Assembly: GCF_003206715.1 (NCBI RefSeq)
Contig: NZ_PZJU01000045.1
Coordinates: 1-38,135 of the forward strand
Direction: 5' to 3'
DNA: 38,135 nucleotides
Source of the DNA: Salinicola peritrichatus
GTDB taxonomy: Bacteria > Pseudomonadota > Gammaproteobacteria > Pseudomonadales > Halomonadaceae
The notes under the pieces: model-generated
Database searches by the model: none
What the model was told of the DNA's origin: nothing
Seen by the model: only the letters and a program-made list of their open reading frames with translations
Shown: positions 1 to 10,479 of the stretch, one piece after another
Position numbering within the stretch: position 1 is the first letter of the stretch
Layout: each line of letters begins with the position of its first letter
Made by a program: the position numbers and the translations under genes

Positions 1-9
1 ACTTGACCA

Positions 10-1020
10 CTACAGGGTACGTAGATGATCGCCGAGGTAGGTCACGTCCAGCACCCTGGCAGTGAAGCGGTTGTCACAGGCGGGGTCGCCCTGCTGCACG
101 AGGCTCACCCGCTCCGGTCGCAGCGAAAGCGTGGTTTGTGCCCCCACCCGATCCACCGCGATCGGCTTGGCGGTCACGCTGTCGCCATTGTCCAGACGCA
201 CCTTGCAGACCGTCGACTGAAGCTCCACGACCTCGCCCGCAAGGCGGTTGTTCTCGCCGATGAAATAGGCCACGAAGGCATTCTCGGGCTCCTCGTAGAG
301 CGTTTCCGGCGAGGCCAGCTGCTGCACCACGCCATCGTTGAATACCGCGATGCGGTCCGACATGGTCAACGCTTCGGTCTGGTCGTGGGTCACATAGATC
401 ATGCTCACGCCGAGATCGGCGTGGATGCGCTTGATCTCGTACTGCATCTCCTCGCGCAGGTTCTTGTCCAGCGCGCCCAGGGGTTCGTCCATCAACACCA
501 GTTCGGGCTCGAACACTAGCGCCCGCGCCAGCGCGACGCGCTGTTGCTGGCCACCGGACAACTGGGCGGGGCGCCGATTACCAAACTCGTCGAGGCGCAC
601 CATAGACAGGGCCCGCTGCACTTTCTGCTGGATCTCGTCCTTGGAGAGGTGACGAACCTCGAGCGGAAAGGCCAGGTTCTCAGCCACGGTCATATGCGGG
701 AACAGGGCGTAGTTCTGGAACACCATGCCAATGCCGCGCTTGTGTGGCGGCAGGCCGCTGATCGGCTCGCCCTTGAGGAGGATTTCGCCGTGGGTCGGTG
801 TCTCGAACCCGGCCATCATCATCAGACAGGTGGTCTTACCCGAGCCGGAAGGACCCAGCAGGGTCACGAATTCTCCTTGCCGGATATCCAGATTGAAGCC
901 TTTGACAACCAGTTCGGTGCCATCGTAGCTCTTCTGGACATTGACGAAACGGGCGAAACAGGAGTCTCCCGCTGCCGCGGGCTGGAACGCCTGCGGTTCG
1001 GCTTCGAGGGTCTGGGTCAT
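10..1020 (-). CDS. PotA-family ABC transporter ATP-binding protein, C-terminus apparently short
   Basis: This is the cytoplasmic ATPase of an importer of the polyamine/iron/opine (PotA/FbpC) family, which would power uptake with a permease and a binding protein that are not in the window. Visible motifs, numbered from the chosen start, are Walker A GPSGSGKT (about 56-63), Q-loop VFQNYALFPH, signature LSGGQQQR, Walker B LVLMDEPLGALD and switch THDQ. A TOBE-like region follows. The ATG at 1020 is chosen because GGGAAG precedes it; an upstream in-frame TTG at 1068 would add 16 unlikely residues. The frame stops at TAG (10-12) right after DVTYLGDHLRTL. Relatives, as I recall them, run about 30 residues further to finish the TOBE barrel, so this copy is either truncated or damaged at the window edge. 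The substrate cannot be read from the ATPase alone. Confidence 0.85.
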   Translation of the reverse strand: MTQTLEAEPQAFQPAAAGDSCFARFVNVQKSYDGTELVVKGFNLDIRQGEFVTLLGPSGSGKTTCLMMMAGFETPTHGEILLKGEPISGLPPHKRGIGMVFQNYALFPHMTVAENLAFPLEVRHLSKDEIQQKVQRALSMVRLDEFGNRRPAQLSGGQQQRVALARALVFEPELVLMDEPLGALDKNLREEMQYEIKRIHADLGVSMIYVTHDQTEALTMSDRIAVFNDGVVQQLASPETLYEEPENAFVAYFIGENNRLAGEVVELQSTVCKVRLDNGDSVTAKPIAVDRVGAQTTLSLRPERVSLVQQGDPACDNRFTARVLDVTYLGDHLRTL

Positions 1021-1190
1021 GCACGCTTCCCGCGCAAAAGCGCTATTGTGATTGTTGTGTTTGATCAATCTTACCCAGCCGACAATGAGGCCAACAACCC
1101 CGGCATCGAGTAAATAGCGTTGAAAACCAGCACGGCATCAATGTGCAGCACTTCGAAAGTCACCGGTTGGTCGCCCATGAATGGTGACGC

Positions 1191-1215
1191 AAAAAAACCC
1201 GCCGCAGCGGGTTTT
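1191..1215 (-). terminator. Rho-independent terminator after metZ
   Basis: A perfect 9-bp stem (1194-1202 with 1207-1215) has a 4-base loop. Read on the minus strand it ends in a run of seven T, the classical intrinsic terminator layout. It lies about 40 bases past the metZ stop codon and would separate metZ from the ABC ATPase gene. Confidence 0.85.
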
Positions 1216-1238
1216 CGGTCGATGCCTTCGGGCTGACG

Positions 1239-1257
1239 AGGGGTTGCAGCAACCCCT
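1239..1257 (-). repeat. Stem-loop overlapping the metZ stop codon
   Basis: A perfect inverted repeat, AGGGGTTGC / GCAACCCCT, with a single central base overlaps the TAG stop of metZ. It has no T-run, so it is more likely an mRNA 3'-end stabilising or accessory hairpin in front of the terminator at 1191-1215. Confidence 0.5.
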
Positions 1258-2443
1258 AGAGCAATGTCAATCCCCGCTCGAGATCGGCCTTGAGGTCGTC
1301 CAGCGTTTCCAGCCCCACGGCGATGCGAATCAGTCCGTCGCGAATGCCGGCGGAGGCGCGTTGCTCGTCGGACAGACGACCGTGGGTAGTGGTACCGGGA
1401 TGGGTGATCGTCGTCTTGACGTCGCCCAGGTTGCCGGTGATCGACATCACTCGCGTGTTGTCGATGACCTGCCAGGCGCCCGCCTGCCCACCCTTGACCT
1501 CGACGCCCATCACGGCACCGAACCCCTGCTGCTGGCGCTTGGCCAGCGCATGCTGGGGGTGGCTCTCGAGCCCGCTGTAGTAGACCCGCTCCACCACCGG
1601 CTGCGCTTCCAGCCACTCGGCGAGCGCGATGGCGTTGCGACTGTGGGCCTGCATGCGCAGGCTCAGCGTCTCGAGCCCCTTGAGGAAAATCCAGGCATTG
1701 AACGGGCTCATGCACGGACCGCAGGTTCGCACCACGCCGAATAGCTGTTCGAGTTCGGCATCGCGCCCGACCACGGCGCCGCCGATCGCTCTGCCTTGTC
1801 CGTCGAGATACTTGGTCGCGGAGTGGATGACCAGGTCGGCGCCCAGGTCGAGCGGCCGCTGCAGCGCCGGGGTGAGAAAGCAGTTGTCGATCGCCAACAG
1901 GGCGCCGTGGCGGTGTGCCAGCTCGGCCAGTGCGGCGATATCGACCAGTTCGTTGAGCGGATTCGACGGCGTCTCGGCGAACAGCAGCTTGGTCCTGGGC
2001 GTGATCGCCGCTTCCCAGGCAGTCAGGTCATTGAGCTCGACGTAACGCGGCACGATGCCGAACTTGGCCAGATACTTGTCGAACAGCGCGATGGTGGAAC
2101 CGAACACCGAGCGCGAGACGATCACCTCGTCCCCCGCCTGCAGAAGCGCCAGCGCCGTGGAGAGGATCGCCGCCATGCCGGAGCTGGTAGCGACACAGCG
2201 TTCGCCGCCCTCGAGCGCGGCCAGGCGCTGCTCGAAATTGCGCACAGTGGGATTGGTGAACCGGGAATAGACGTTGCCGGGCTCCTCGCCCTTGAACTTG
2301 CGTGCCGCTTCCGCCGCGCTGCCATAGACGAAGCTCGAGGTCGGAAAGATCGGCTCGCCGTGCTCCTGCTCGTGGGTGCGGGCGTGACCGGCCCGAATCG
2401 CCAGCGTCTCCAGCCCCAATGCTTCCAGTTCGTCGAAACTCAT
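1256..2443 (-). CDS. metZ: O-succinylhomoserine sulfhydrylase MetZ
   Basis: A 395-residue PLP enzyme of the Cys/Met metabolism family. It would make homocysteine from O-succinylhomoserine and sulfide in methionine synthesis. Family features seen are the substrate loop YSRFTNPT (59-66), the pyridoxal-binding Asp186 in AIDNCF and the Schiff-base Lys211 in SATKYLDGQG. The length fits MetZ. ATG at 2443 is preceded by GGAG at good spacing. Position directly after purF is the Pseudomonas purF-metZ arrangement, which favours MetZ over cystathionine gamma-synthase; motifs alone do not fully separate these relatives. Confidence 0.93.
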   Translation of the reverse strand: MSFDELEALGLETLAIRAGHARTHEQEHGEPIFPTSSFVYGSAAEAARKFKGEEPGNVYSRFTNPTVRNFEQRLAALEGGERCVATSSGMAAILSTALALLQAGDEVIVSRSVFGSTIALFDKYLAKFGIVPRYVELNDLTAWEAAITPRTKLLFAETPSNPLNELVDIAALAELAHRHGALLAIDNCFLTPALQRPLDLGADLVIHSATKYLDGQGRAIGGAVVGRDAELEQLFGVVRTCGPCMSPFNAWIFLKGLETLSLRMQAHSRNAIALAEWLEAQPVVERVYYSGLESHPQHALAKRQQQGFGAVMGVEVKGGQAGAWQVIDNTRVMSITGNLGDVKTTITHPGTTTHGRLSDEQRASAGIRDGLIRIAVGLETLDDLKADLERGLTLL

Positions 2444-2502
2444 ACCAACTCCACTGTTTTCATTCGACAGGTTCTCATTCGACGGGCGGGCGACGTCGAC
2501 AC

Positions 2503-4017
2503 TCAGTCGTCTTCGCTGTCGTTGTGCAGATCCACCACCGCGTTGACGCTCTCGCGCTTCAGCTTGGCGGCATCGCTGCGCGCCGCCTGCAGTGCCGCGA
2601 AGTAGGCGTCGTCGACGTCCCCGGTCACGTAACGGCCATCGAACACCGAGCAGTCGAAATCGTCGAGCGCCGGATTGACCTCACGACAGGCATTCTTGAG
2701 GTCCTCGAGGTCCTGGTAGATCAGCCGGTCGGCGCCGATCAGTTCACCGACCTCGGCGTCGCTGCGGCCGTGGGCGATCAGCTCACCGGCGACGGGCATA
2801 TCGATACCGTAGACGTTAGGATGACGCACGGGCGGTGCGGCAGAGGCGAAGTAAACCTTGTTGGCGCCGGCGTCCCGGGCCATCTGGATGATCTGCTTGC
2901 AGGTCGTGCCGCGCACGATGGAGTCATCCACCAGCAGCACGTTCTTGCCCTCGAACTCGCTGGCGATGGCGTTGAGCTTTTGCCGAACCGACTTCTTGCG
3001 CTGGGTCTGGCCCGGCATGATGAAGGTCCGGCCGATGTAGCGGTTCTTCATGAAGCCTTCGCGGAAGGTCACGCCGATGTGCTGCGCCAGCTCCAGCGCC
3101 GTGGTGCGCGAGGTATCGGGAATCGGAATCACCACATCGATGTCGTGGTCCGGCCACTCGCGCTGGATGCGATCGCCGAGCTTGCGCCCCATCTGCATGC
3201 GCGTGCCGTAGACGTAGGCGCCGTCGAGCATCGAATCCGGTCGCGCGAAGTAGACATGCTCGAAAATGCACGGCGTCAGTCGCGGAGCATCGGCGCACTG
3301 CTGGGTGTGGATGTTCTTGTCCATGTCGACGAAGATCGCCTCGCCCGGTGCCAGATCGCGCACCAGCTCGAAGCCGCTGACGTCCAGTGCCACCGACTCG
3401 GAGGCGATCATCACATCATGCCCTGCGGGAGTCTCACGGGTACCGTAGACCACCGGACGGATGCCATGCGGATCGCGGAAGGCGACCAGGCCGAAACCGT
3501 TGATGATCGCCACCGCGGCATAGCCGCCGCTACAGCGGCGATGAACGCGGCGAATGGCGTCGAAGATGTCGTCCGGAGTGAGATGGAGCCCCTGCTTGCC
3601 CAGCTCGTGGGCGAACACGTTGAGCAGGACTTCGGAGTCCGACGTGGTGTTGATGTGGCGCAGATCGGACGAGAACAGCTCCTGCTGGAGCTGGTCGGAG
3701 TTGGTCAGGTTGCCGTTATGCGCCAGGGTAATCCCGTAAGGCGAGTTGACATAGAACGGCTGGGATTCCGCCTCGCTGGACGAACCGGCGGTCGGATAAC
3801 GCACGTGACCGATACCGAGGTTGCCCTTGAGCCGCTTCATATGGCGCGTGTGGAAGACGTCACGCACCAGCCCGTTGTTCTTGCGCAGCAGAAAACGACC
3901 GTCATCCCAGGTCATCATGCCGGCGGCGTCCTGTCCGCGGTGCTGCAAAACCGTCAGCGCATCATAGATCGACTGATTGACCGCTTCATTGGCCATGAGG
4001 CCTACGATACCGCACAT
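2503..4017 (-). CDS. purF: Amidophosphoribosyltransferase PurF
   Basis: PurF catalyses the first committed step of purine synthesis, transferring ammonia from glutamine to PRPP. The protein (504 residues, the E. coli size) starts MCGIVGLM, so Cys2 becomes the N-terminal nucleophile of the class II glutaminase domain without a propeptide. The C-terminal phosphoribosyltransferase half carries the PRPP loop [12 protein letters not shown]. The start is fixed by the Cys2 requirement and by AGGTAAGG upstream. It sits 28 bases after cvpA and 59 bases before metZ on the same strand, consistent with a dedD-cvpA-purF-metZ transcript. Confidence 0.97.
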   Translation of the reverse strand: MCGIVGLMANEAVNQSIYDALTVLQHRGQDAAGMMTWDDGRFLLRKNNGLVRDVFHTRHMKRLKGNLGIGHVRYPTAGSSSEAESQPFYVNSPYGITLAHNGNLTNSDQLQQELFSSDLRHINTTSDSEVLLNVFAHELGKQGLHLTPDDIFDAIRRVHRRCSGGYAAVAIINGFGLVAFRDPHGIRPVVYGTRETPAGHDVMIASESVALDVSGFELVRDLAPGEAIFVDMDKNIHTQQCADAPRLTPCIFEHVYFARPDSMLDGAYVYGTRMQMGRKLGDRIQREWPDHDIDVVIPIPDTSRTTALELAQHIGVTFREGFMKNRYIGRTFIMPGQTQRKKSVRQKLNAIASEFEGKNVLLVDDSIVRGTTCKQIIQMARDAGANKVYFASAAPPVRHPNVYGIDMPVAGELIAHGRSDAEVGELIGADRLIYQDLEDLKNACREVNPALDDFDCSVFDGRYVTGDVDDAYFAALQAARSDAAKLKRESVNAVVDLHNDSEDD

Positions 4018-4045
4018 GCCGCCTTACCTCGCTTGTTGCACCCGT

Positions 4046-4657
4046 TCAGGGCGCCGGTTGATCGGCCGGCGTGGCATTGGGTGTCGCCACGCCCTGACCG
4101 TCCTGCCTGAATGAAGTCTTGTCGCCGCCGGGCAGCGTCAGCGGTAGCTGACGCATCGCATCCTCGGCCGCGTCGGCGTCGACGTCCCAGCTCTGCAGCT
4201 GGACCACGGCCCAGTCGCGCAACGCTTCGAACGATGGCCTGAGCTGGGCCTGCTGCCACGCATGAAGCTGCGACAACGGGGTCAGGCCAATCACCACGGT
4301 CGCAATCACCAGGATCGCCGCGCCGCGGGCGACGCCGAAGATCGCCCCGGCCACGCGATTGAAGAAACCCATGCCGACCCACTCGATCGCCGCGTTCAGC
4401 AGCCGGATGACGAAGCCGCAGATCATCACCACGACGAAGATCACCAGCACGAAACCCAGCACCAGCCTCGCATCCGGATGCGAGATGTAGGGTTCGAGCA
4501 GGTTGCCGATCGGCTCGGCGAAGACCCGCGCCGCCAGCAGCGCCACGATCCAGGCGCCCAACCCCAGCGCCTCCCTTACCAGGCCACGCATGAAACCTGC
4601 CAGCATCGAGATCGTCAATACCAGCAGGAAAACGTAGTCGAGCCAGGTCAGGGCCAT
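4046..4657 (-). CDS. cvpA: CvpA family inner-membrane protein
   Basis: A 203-residue protein with about four hydrophobic helices in the first 125 residues and the family-like N-terminus LTWLDYVFLLVLTISMLAGF followed by a GLVREAL stretch. The last 75 residues are hydrophilic. CvpA was named for colicin V production and is linked to envelope homeostasis and bile tolerance, but its molecular function is not settled. Its ATG overlaps the dedD stop by one base (TGATG), so translation is probably coupled. The dedD-cvpA-purF order is as in E. coli. Confidence 0.93.
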   Translation of the reverse strand: MALTWLDYVFLLVLTISMLAGFMRGLVREALGLGAWIVALLAARVFAEPIGNLLEPYISHPDARLVLGFVLVIFVVVMICGFVIRLLNAAIEWVGMGFFNRVAGAIFGVARGAAILVIATVVIGLTPLSQLHAWQQAQLRPSFEALRDWAVVQLQSWDVDADAAEDAMRQLPLTLPGGDKTSFRQDGQGVATPNATPADQPAP

Positions 4658-5382
4658 CAGCTACCCGGCTTGCGAATCAGCAGCCCCTGGATGTTGGCCG
4701 CCTGCTTGAGTTCGGCCCGCGCTTTCTCGCCCGCCTCCGAGGAGTCGAAGGGCCCGACGTAGACCGTCGTCAGATTGTTGTCGCGTGGCTGCGAGTACGC
4801 CGCGAAACCCTGCTGCTTGAGGTCGGCGGTCAGACGCTTGGCGTTGTCCGGCTGACCGAAACTGCCGACCTGCACGACCCAGCCGCCGTCGCTGCTCGCC
4901 GGCGTGCGCTCTGACTGCGCCGGCGCCGGTTCGGGTTCCGGCTCGGGCTGGCGTGCCTGCGCCCGGTCGGACGACTGATTCGACTGACCCTGGCTGGATT
5001 GGGCAAGATCGGCGATCGGATCGACGCTTTCACTATCGGCCGGTGGCGCCTGATTGCTGTCCGAGGCGCTAGCGTCGGTGCCACCGAACGAGTCGGCGCT
5101 TCCACCGCTCAACTGGTCGCGCGTATCGGGTTCCGGCACCGCATTGTCGCTTTCGCTATCACTTCCGCCGCTGGCGTTACCGGCAACGGAGGCCGGCGGC
5201 TCGGGGGACTCGATGATGCGCTGGCGGGTTTCGCCGCCGTCGACCGGTTGCTCGATGACCATCACCGGTTCCGGCCCCTGCTGCCGGGGTTCGGGATCGT
5301 CGAAAAGCATTGGCAGGAAGATGGCCCCCAGCGCAACGAGAATGATTGCGCCACTGATGCGTTCACGCCATCCATACTTCAT
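4657..5382 (-). CDS. dedD: SPOR-domain cell-division protein DedD
   Basis: A 241-residue bitopic membrane protein: short cytoplasmic N-terminus, one transmembrane helix (about 10-26), a long low-complexity linker rich in Ser, Gln, Pro, Glu and Asp (about 35-160) and a C-terminal SPOR domain (about 165-241, starting GGWVVQVGSFGQ). SPOR domains bind septal peptidoglycan lacking stem peptides, and DedD helps constriction at the division site. ATG at 5382 has the strong ribosome site GGAGGAGGT. Location between folC and cvpA is as in E. coli. Confidence 0.9.
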   Translation of the reverse strand: MKYGWRERISGAIILVALGAIFLPMLFDDPEPRQQGPEPVMVIEQPVDGGETRQRIIESPEPPASVAGNASGGSDSESDNAVPEPDTRDQLSGGSADSFGGTDASASDSNQAPPADSESVDPIADLAQSSQGQSNQSSDRAQARQPEPEPEPAPAQSERTPASSDGGWVVQVGSFGQPDNAKRLTADLKQQGFAAYSQPRDNNLTTVYVGPFDSSEAGEKARAELKQAANIQGLLIRKPGS

Positions 5383-5444
5383 AGGACCTCCTCCGACTCT
5401 CGACCGATCATCCCGTGATCGTATTAATGCCTTCGCGCGCGTAT

Positions 5445-5466
5445 AAAAAAGCGCGGCTTCGGGCGC
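5445..5466 (-). terminator. Weak intrinsic terminator after folC
   Basis: Six bases past the folC stop, GCGC / GCGC arms (5451-5454 and 5463-5466) flank an 8-base loop and are followed on the minus strand by six T. The stem is short, so termination may be partial. It suggests dedD-cvpA-purF-metZ has its own promoter. Confidence 0.4.
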
Positions 5467-5472
5467 GTGTGC

Positions 5473-6747
5473 TCAAAGCAACTCGCTTTCCAGCGCTTCC
5501 AGCGCCTCGGCCACGGTATGGAACGAACCGCAGACCAATACTTCCTCGCCTTCTTTCAGGCGTGGTGCCAACCACGCCACACCCTCGCCCGGGGAAGCGG
5601 CGACCTTCAGCACCTCGGCAGCGCAGCCCGCCAGGGATTCGGCCAGTTCCTCGCCGCTGCGTCCGCGGGGGCCGGACAACCCTACCGCCACCCAGGCATC
5701 GACCACCGGGGCCAGGGCAGCGATCAAGGCCTCGGCGTCCTTGTCCTTGAGCACACCGAGCAAGCCGATGCGCCGCGACGGACGCGGGCGCCGCGCCAGC
5801 CGCGAGGCGACGTAACGGGCCGCGTGGGGATTGTGGGCCACGTCCAGGCACCACGGCCCCTTCCATTGCAACCGCCCCGGCAGCGAGACCGAAGCCAGCG
5901 CCTGGCGCGATGCCTCGGCACGCGGCGCGACGCCGCACAACGCCAATACCTGTAGCGCGACGGCGGCATTGTCGAGCGGCAACCCCGGATCAGGCAAGTT
6001 ATCGAGGCGATAGGTATTGCCTTCCATCGTTCGACCCTGCCACGCCCAACTGCCGCTATCGGCCTCGCAATGATCGAATTCGCGACCGAGCCAATGATCG
6101 GCAACCGCCAGTTCCTCGAGCCGGCGGGACACGCTGGCCGGCAGCTCACGACTGCCGAGCACCGCCGGGTGCCCATGACGCAGGATGCCCGCCTTCTCGT
6201 AGCCGATGCCGTCGAGATCGTCGCCCAGGAAATCGGCGTGATCGTGGGCGATGGTGGTGATCACCGCGACGTCGCTGTCGATGACGTTGACCGCGTCCAG
6301 CCGACCACCGAGGCCGACTTCGAGTATCGCCAGATGGGGGCGGACTTCGGCAATCGCAAGCAGCGCCGCCAAGGTTCCCGCTTCGAAATAGGTAAGGCTG
6401 ATGGCTTCGCCGGCCAGGCGAGCCGCCTCGACGCGTTCGAATCCGGCCACCAGCGTGGCATCCTCGGCCGGCTCGCCGTCGAAACGCAGACGCTCGTTGT
6501 AGCGCAGCAGATGGGGGGAGGTATAACTGGCCGTGGTCAAACCATGCGCACGCCCCAGGCGTTCGAGCATGGCGACCGTCGAACCCTTGCCGTTGGTACC
6601 GGCGACGGTGACGACATGCTCCGCCAGCGGCCGGGCGTACAGCCCCAGCCGCTCGGCGACGGCCGCCACCCGATCGAGCCCCAGCTCGATGGCGACCGGA
6701 TGCTGACGCTCCAGTCGCGCCAGCCAGTCATCCAGGGTGAGACTCAT
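5473..6747 (-). CDS. folC: Bifunctional dihydrofolate/folylpolyglutamate synthase FolC
   Basis: A 424-residue ATP-dependent ligase of the Mur-ligase superfamily. It joins glutamate to dihydropteroate and then extends the polyglutamate tail of folates. The P-loop VAGTNGKGS lies at about 48-56. Other family blocks seen are SYTSPHL, LEVGLGGRLDAVN and the metal/ATP region TTIAHDHADFLG. ATG at 6747 is 14 bases past the accD stop, with TGAGG overlapping that stop as the likely ribosome site. The accD-folC order is conserved in gammaproteobacteria. Confidence 0.96.
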   Translation of the reverse strand: MSLTLDDWLARLERQHPVAIELGLDRVAAVAERLGLYARPLAEHVVTVAGTNGKGSTVAMLERLGRAHGLTTASYTSPHLLRYNERLRFDGEPAEDATLVAGFERVEAARLAGEAISLTYFEAGTLAALLAIAEVRPHLAILEVGLGGRLDAVNVIDSDVAVITTIAHDHADFLGDDLDGIGYEKAGILRHGHPAVLGSRELPASVSRRLEELAVADHWLGREFDHCEADSGSWAWQGRTMEGNTYRLDNLPDPGLPLDNAAVALQVLALCGVAPRAEASRQALASVSLPGRLQWKGPWCLDVAHNPHAARYVASRLARRPRPSRRIGLLGVLKDKDAEALIAALAPVVDAWVAVGLSGPRGRSGEELAESLAGCAAEVLKVAASPGEGVAWLAPRLKEGEEVLVCGSFHTVAEALEALESELL

Positions 6748-6761
6748 GAAGTCTGCATGCC

Positions 6762-7688
<927 letters not shown>

Positions 7689-7756
7689 GTCAGGAACGAT
7701 TCCCTATTACGAAAAACAGAAAGCGAAAAAAGATGATACCAAATCGACGGCACGCC

Positions 7757-8572
7757 TCAGGAGACCGCCTCGCGATCGAGGGCCTCGCGCATCTCGCCCA
7801 GAATCGACTGGAGCGCAGCGGGAATCGAGGCCGGGTCGTCGGCTCGCTCGGCGATCTGGTTGACCAGCACGGTGCCGACGATCACGCCGTCGGCGACCTG
7901 GCCGATGGCGGCAGCCGAAGCGCCATCGCGAATGCCGAAGCCGACGCATAGCGGCAGATCGGTCAGGCGGCGCAAGCGGTCGAGCTGTTCACCGACGGCA
8001 GCGGCATCCAGCGTTGCGGCCCCGGTCACGCCCTTGAGCGAAACATAGTAGAGATAGCCCTGACCATGGCCGCATATTGTAGCGGCGCGGGCATCCGAGG
8101 TGGTAGGCGCGAGCAGGAAGATCGACTGCAGGCCGTGCTCGTCGAACAGCGCCGCATTCTCGTCGATCTCTTCCGGCGGCATGTCGACCACCAGCACGCC
8201 GTCGACGCCGGACGCCTGCGCCCGGCGAGCGAAGTCGTCGTAGCCCATACGCTCGATGGGATTGAGGTAGCCCATCAGCACCACCGGCGTTTCGCTGTCG
8301 CGCTGACGGAAATCGACGACCATGTCGAGCACATCGACCAGCCGGGTTCCATGTTTCAGCGCCCGCTCGCAGGCCTTCTGGATCACCGGGCCATCCGCCA
8401 TCGGGTCCGAGAACGGCACCCCCAGCTCGATCACGTCGGCGCCGGCCTCGACGCAGGCGTGCAGGAAGTCGACGGTGTGCGACGGGGCCGGATCGCCCGC
8501 GGTGATATAGGGAATCAGTGCCTTGCGCCCTTGGGACTTGAGCGTGGCGAAGCGTTTATCGATGCGATTCAT
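7757..8572 (-). CDS. trpA: Tryptophan synthase alpha chain TrpA
   Basis: TrpA cleaves indole-3-glycerol phosphate to indole and glyceraldehyde 3-phosphate; indole is channelled to TrpB. With the start at [11 protein letters not shown] (ATG at 8572) the protein is 271 residues, and the catalytic acids fall at Glu49 (VIELG) and Asp60 (PMADGPVIQ), the E. coli numbering. This argues against a longer open frame reaching 8701, which would overlap trpB. The start lies 13 bases past the trpB stop with GGGG upstream. Confidence 0.97.
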   Translation of the reverse strand: MNRIDKRFATLKSQGRKALIPYITAGDPAPSHTVDFLHACVEAGADVIELGVPFSDPMADGPVIQKACERALKHGTRLVDVLDMVVDFRQRDSETPVVLMGYLNPIERMGYDDFARRAQASGVDGVLVVDMPPEEIDENAALFDEHGLQSIFLLAPTTSDARAATICGHGQGYLYYVSLKGVTGAATLDAAAVGEQLDRLRRLTDLPLCVGFGIRDGASAAAIGQVADGVIVGTVLVNQIAERADDPASIPAALQSILGEMREALDREAVS

Positions 8573-8585
8573 GTCGGCCCCTGAA

Positions 8586-9800
8586 TCAAAATTCGATGCC
8601 GTCGATCTTGGCGACGGTATGGATGTCCTTGTCGCCACGCCCGGACAGATTGACGACGATATGCTGATCGGGACGCATCTCGGCGGCCAGCTCCCTGGCA
8701 TGGGCCAGCGCGTGGGCCGACTCCAGCGCCGGCATGATGCCTTCGACGCGGGTCAGCTCGCGGAATGCCGCCAGCACGTCATCGTCGTTCGCCGCCACGT
8801 AGGTCACGCGGCCGACGTCTTTCCACAGTGCGTGCTCGGGGCCGACGCCGGGATAATCGAGACCGGCGGAAACCGAGTGCGTATCGGCGACCTGGCCGCC
8901 CTCGTCGGACATCAGATAGGTACGATTGCCGTGCAGCACGCCGCGCGGTGCGTTGGCGGTGAGCGGCGCCGCATGACGGCCGGTGGCCACGCCCTCGCCA
9001 CCGGCCTCGACGCCGACCATGGCAACCTCGTCGTCTTCGACGAAGGGATAGAACAGGCCCATGGCATTGGAGCCGCCACCGACGCAAGCCACCAGCGCGT
9101 CGGGCAGGCGCCCGATCTGCTCGAGCGACTGCCGGCGCGCCTCGCGGCCGATGACCGAGCTGAAATCGCGCACCAGCATCGGATAGGGATGCGGTCCGGC
9201 CACGGTGCCGATGATGTAAAAGGTGTCGTCGACGTTGGTCACCCAGTCGCGCAGGGCCTCGTTCATCGCATCCTTGAGCGTGCGCGATCCGGACTCCACC
9301 GGCACCACCTTGGCGCCCAGCAGATGCATGCGATAGACGTTGAGCTTCTGGCGCTCGACGTCCTCGGCACCCATGTAGATCTCGCACTTGAGCCCCAGCC
9401 GCGCCGCGACCGTCGCCGTGGCGACACCGTGTTGACCGGCGCCGGTCTCGGCGATCACCCGCGGCTTGCCGGACTTCTTGGCCAATAGCGCCTGTCCGAT
9501 GGTGTTGTTCACCTTGTGCGCGCCGGTGTGATTCAAATCCTCGCGCTTGAGCCAGATCTGCGCTCCGCCGATCTGTCGTGACCAGCGATCGGCATGATAG
9601 AGCGGCGACGGCCGACCGACGTAATGCTTCAGGTCGTCGTCGAACTCGGCCTGGAATTCGGGATTGTCCTTGAGGCTGGCATAGATGTTCTCGAGCTCTT
9701 CGAGCGCGAAGCTCAGCGTCTCGGAGACAAAACGACCACCGTAAGGACCGAAGTGGCCGCGAGCATCCGGCAGTTGCGTCAAGTCAAAGAATCGGCTCAC
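8586..9800 (-). CDS. trpB: Tryptophan synthase beta chain TrpB (GTG start)
   Basis: PLP enzyme that condenses indole with serine to give tryptophan. It is a 404-residue protein if started at the GTG at 9800, preceded by GAGGG at good spacing and 10 bases after the trpF stop. A longer in-frame extension to 9983 would run into trpF and adds arginine-rich, non-conserved residues. Motifs are [14 protein letters not shown] near the start, the PLP lysine in [13 protein letters not shown] (Lys96, equivalent to E. coli Lys87) and the phosphate loop GGGSNAMG. Confidence 0.96.
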   Translation of the reverse strand: MSRFFDLTQLPDARGHFGPYGGRFVSETLSFALEELENIYASLKDNPEFQAEFDDDLKHYVGRPSPLYHADRWSRQIGGAQIWLKREDLNHTGAHKVNNTIGQALLAKKSGKPRVIAETGAGQHGVATATVAARLGLKCEIYMGAEDVERQKLNVYRMHLLGAKVVPVESGSRTLKDAMNEALRDWVTNVDDTFYIIGTVAGPHPYPMLVRDFSSVIGREARRQSLEQIGRLPDALVACVGGGSNAMGLFYPFVEDDEVAMVGVEAGGEGVATGRHAAPLTANAPRGVLHGNRTYLMSDEGGQVADTHSVSAGLDYPGVGPEHALWKDVGRVTYVAANDDDVLAAFRELTRVEGIMPALESAHALAHARELAAEMRPDQHIVVNLSGRGDKDIHTVAKIDGIEF

Positions 9801-9810
9801 GGGTGAACCC

Positions 9811-10479
9811 TCATGGTGTGGCGGTATTGGGTGTCGTAACGAATGATGCCGCAGCGGGCGATGCATCGACCGCACGGACACGCGCGCAGAAAGCGTGAAT
9901 GCGCTCGGGATCCTTGATCCCCGGCCTCGCTTCGATCCCCCCGGAGACATCCACGGCGTAGGGATGGACCCGGGCAATGGCATCGCCGACGTTGTCCGGC
10001 GTCAAACCTCCGGCGAGGATAACAGGTTTTGCCAGATCGCCGGGGATGCGCTGCCAGTCGAAGGTCTCGCCGGTGCCGCCGGGCACGCCGGGCCGGTAGG
10101 CATCGAGCAGTAGTGCGCCGGCACCGGCATAGTCCGCCGCGGCACGCTGCAGATCGATGTCGTCGCGCATACGCAGCGCCTTGATCCACGGCTTACCGAA
10201 GCGGGCACAGAAGTCGGCCGGCTCGTCACCGTGAAACTGCAGCAGATCGAGGTACGGCAGGCAGGCCTCGACGCTCGCCGCGTCAGGATCGACGAACAGA
10301 CCGACCCGAGTGACGAACGGCGTCACGCCCGCACTGAGCGAAGCCAGCTGCGGCAGTTCCAGCGCCCTTGCGCTCCCCGCCCACATCACGAAGCCAAGCG
10401 CATCGGCGCCGCTGTCGACGGCCGTGGCGATGTCCTGCGCGCGGGTCATGCCACACAGCTTGATACGTACCGGGCTCAT
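9811..10479 (-). CDS. trpF: Phosphoribosylanthranilate isomerase TrpF
   Basis: A 222-residue (beta/alpha)8 isomerase for the third committed step of tryptophan synthesis. The general base Cys9 (IKLCGMTR) and the general acid Asp126 (GALLLDAY) are present, as are GGLTPDNV and the phosphate site VDVSGGIE. Its ATG overlaps the truA stop as ATGA, so the two are probably translationally coupled. About 15 C-terminal residues beyond the barrel are not conserved. trpC, trpD, trpE and trpG are not in the window. Confidence 0.96.
   Translation of the reverse strand: MSPVRIKLCGMTRAQDIATAVDSGADALGFVMWAGSARALELPQLASLSAGVTPFVTRVGLFVDPDAASVEACLPYLDLLQFHGDEPADFCARFGKPWIKALRMRDDIDLQRAAADYAGAGALLLDAYRPGVPGGTGETFDWQRIPGDLAKPVILAGGLTPDNVGDAIARVHPYAVDVSGGIEARPGIKDPERIHAFCARVRAVDASPAAASFVTTPNTATP

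Noticed and set aside
2302-4110. A 602-codon plus-strand open frame opposite purF
   Set aside because: It is the complement-frame shadow of a well-conserved purF gene in GC-rich DNA; its translation shows only His/Arg/Val-rich composition and no motif.
9801-9983. An N-terminal extension of TrpB
   Set aside because: It overlaps trpF and is arginine/proline-rich without conservation; the GTG at 9800 has a ribosome site and gives the family length.
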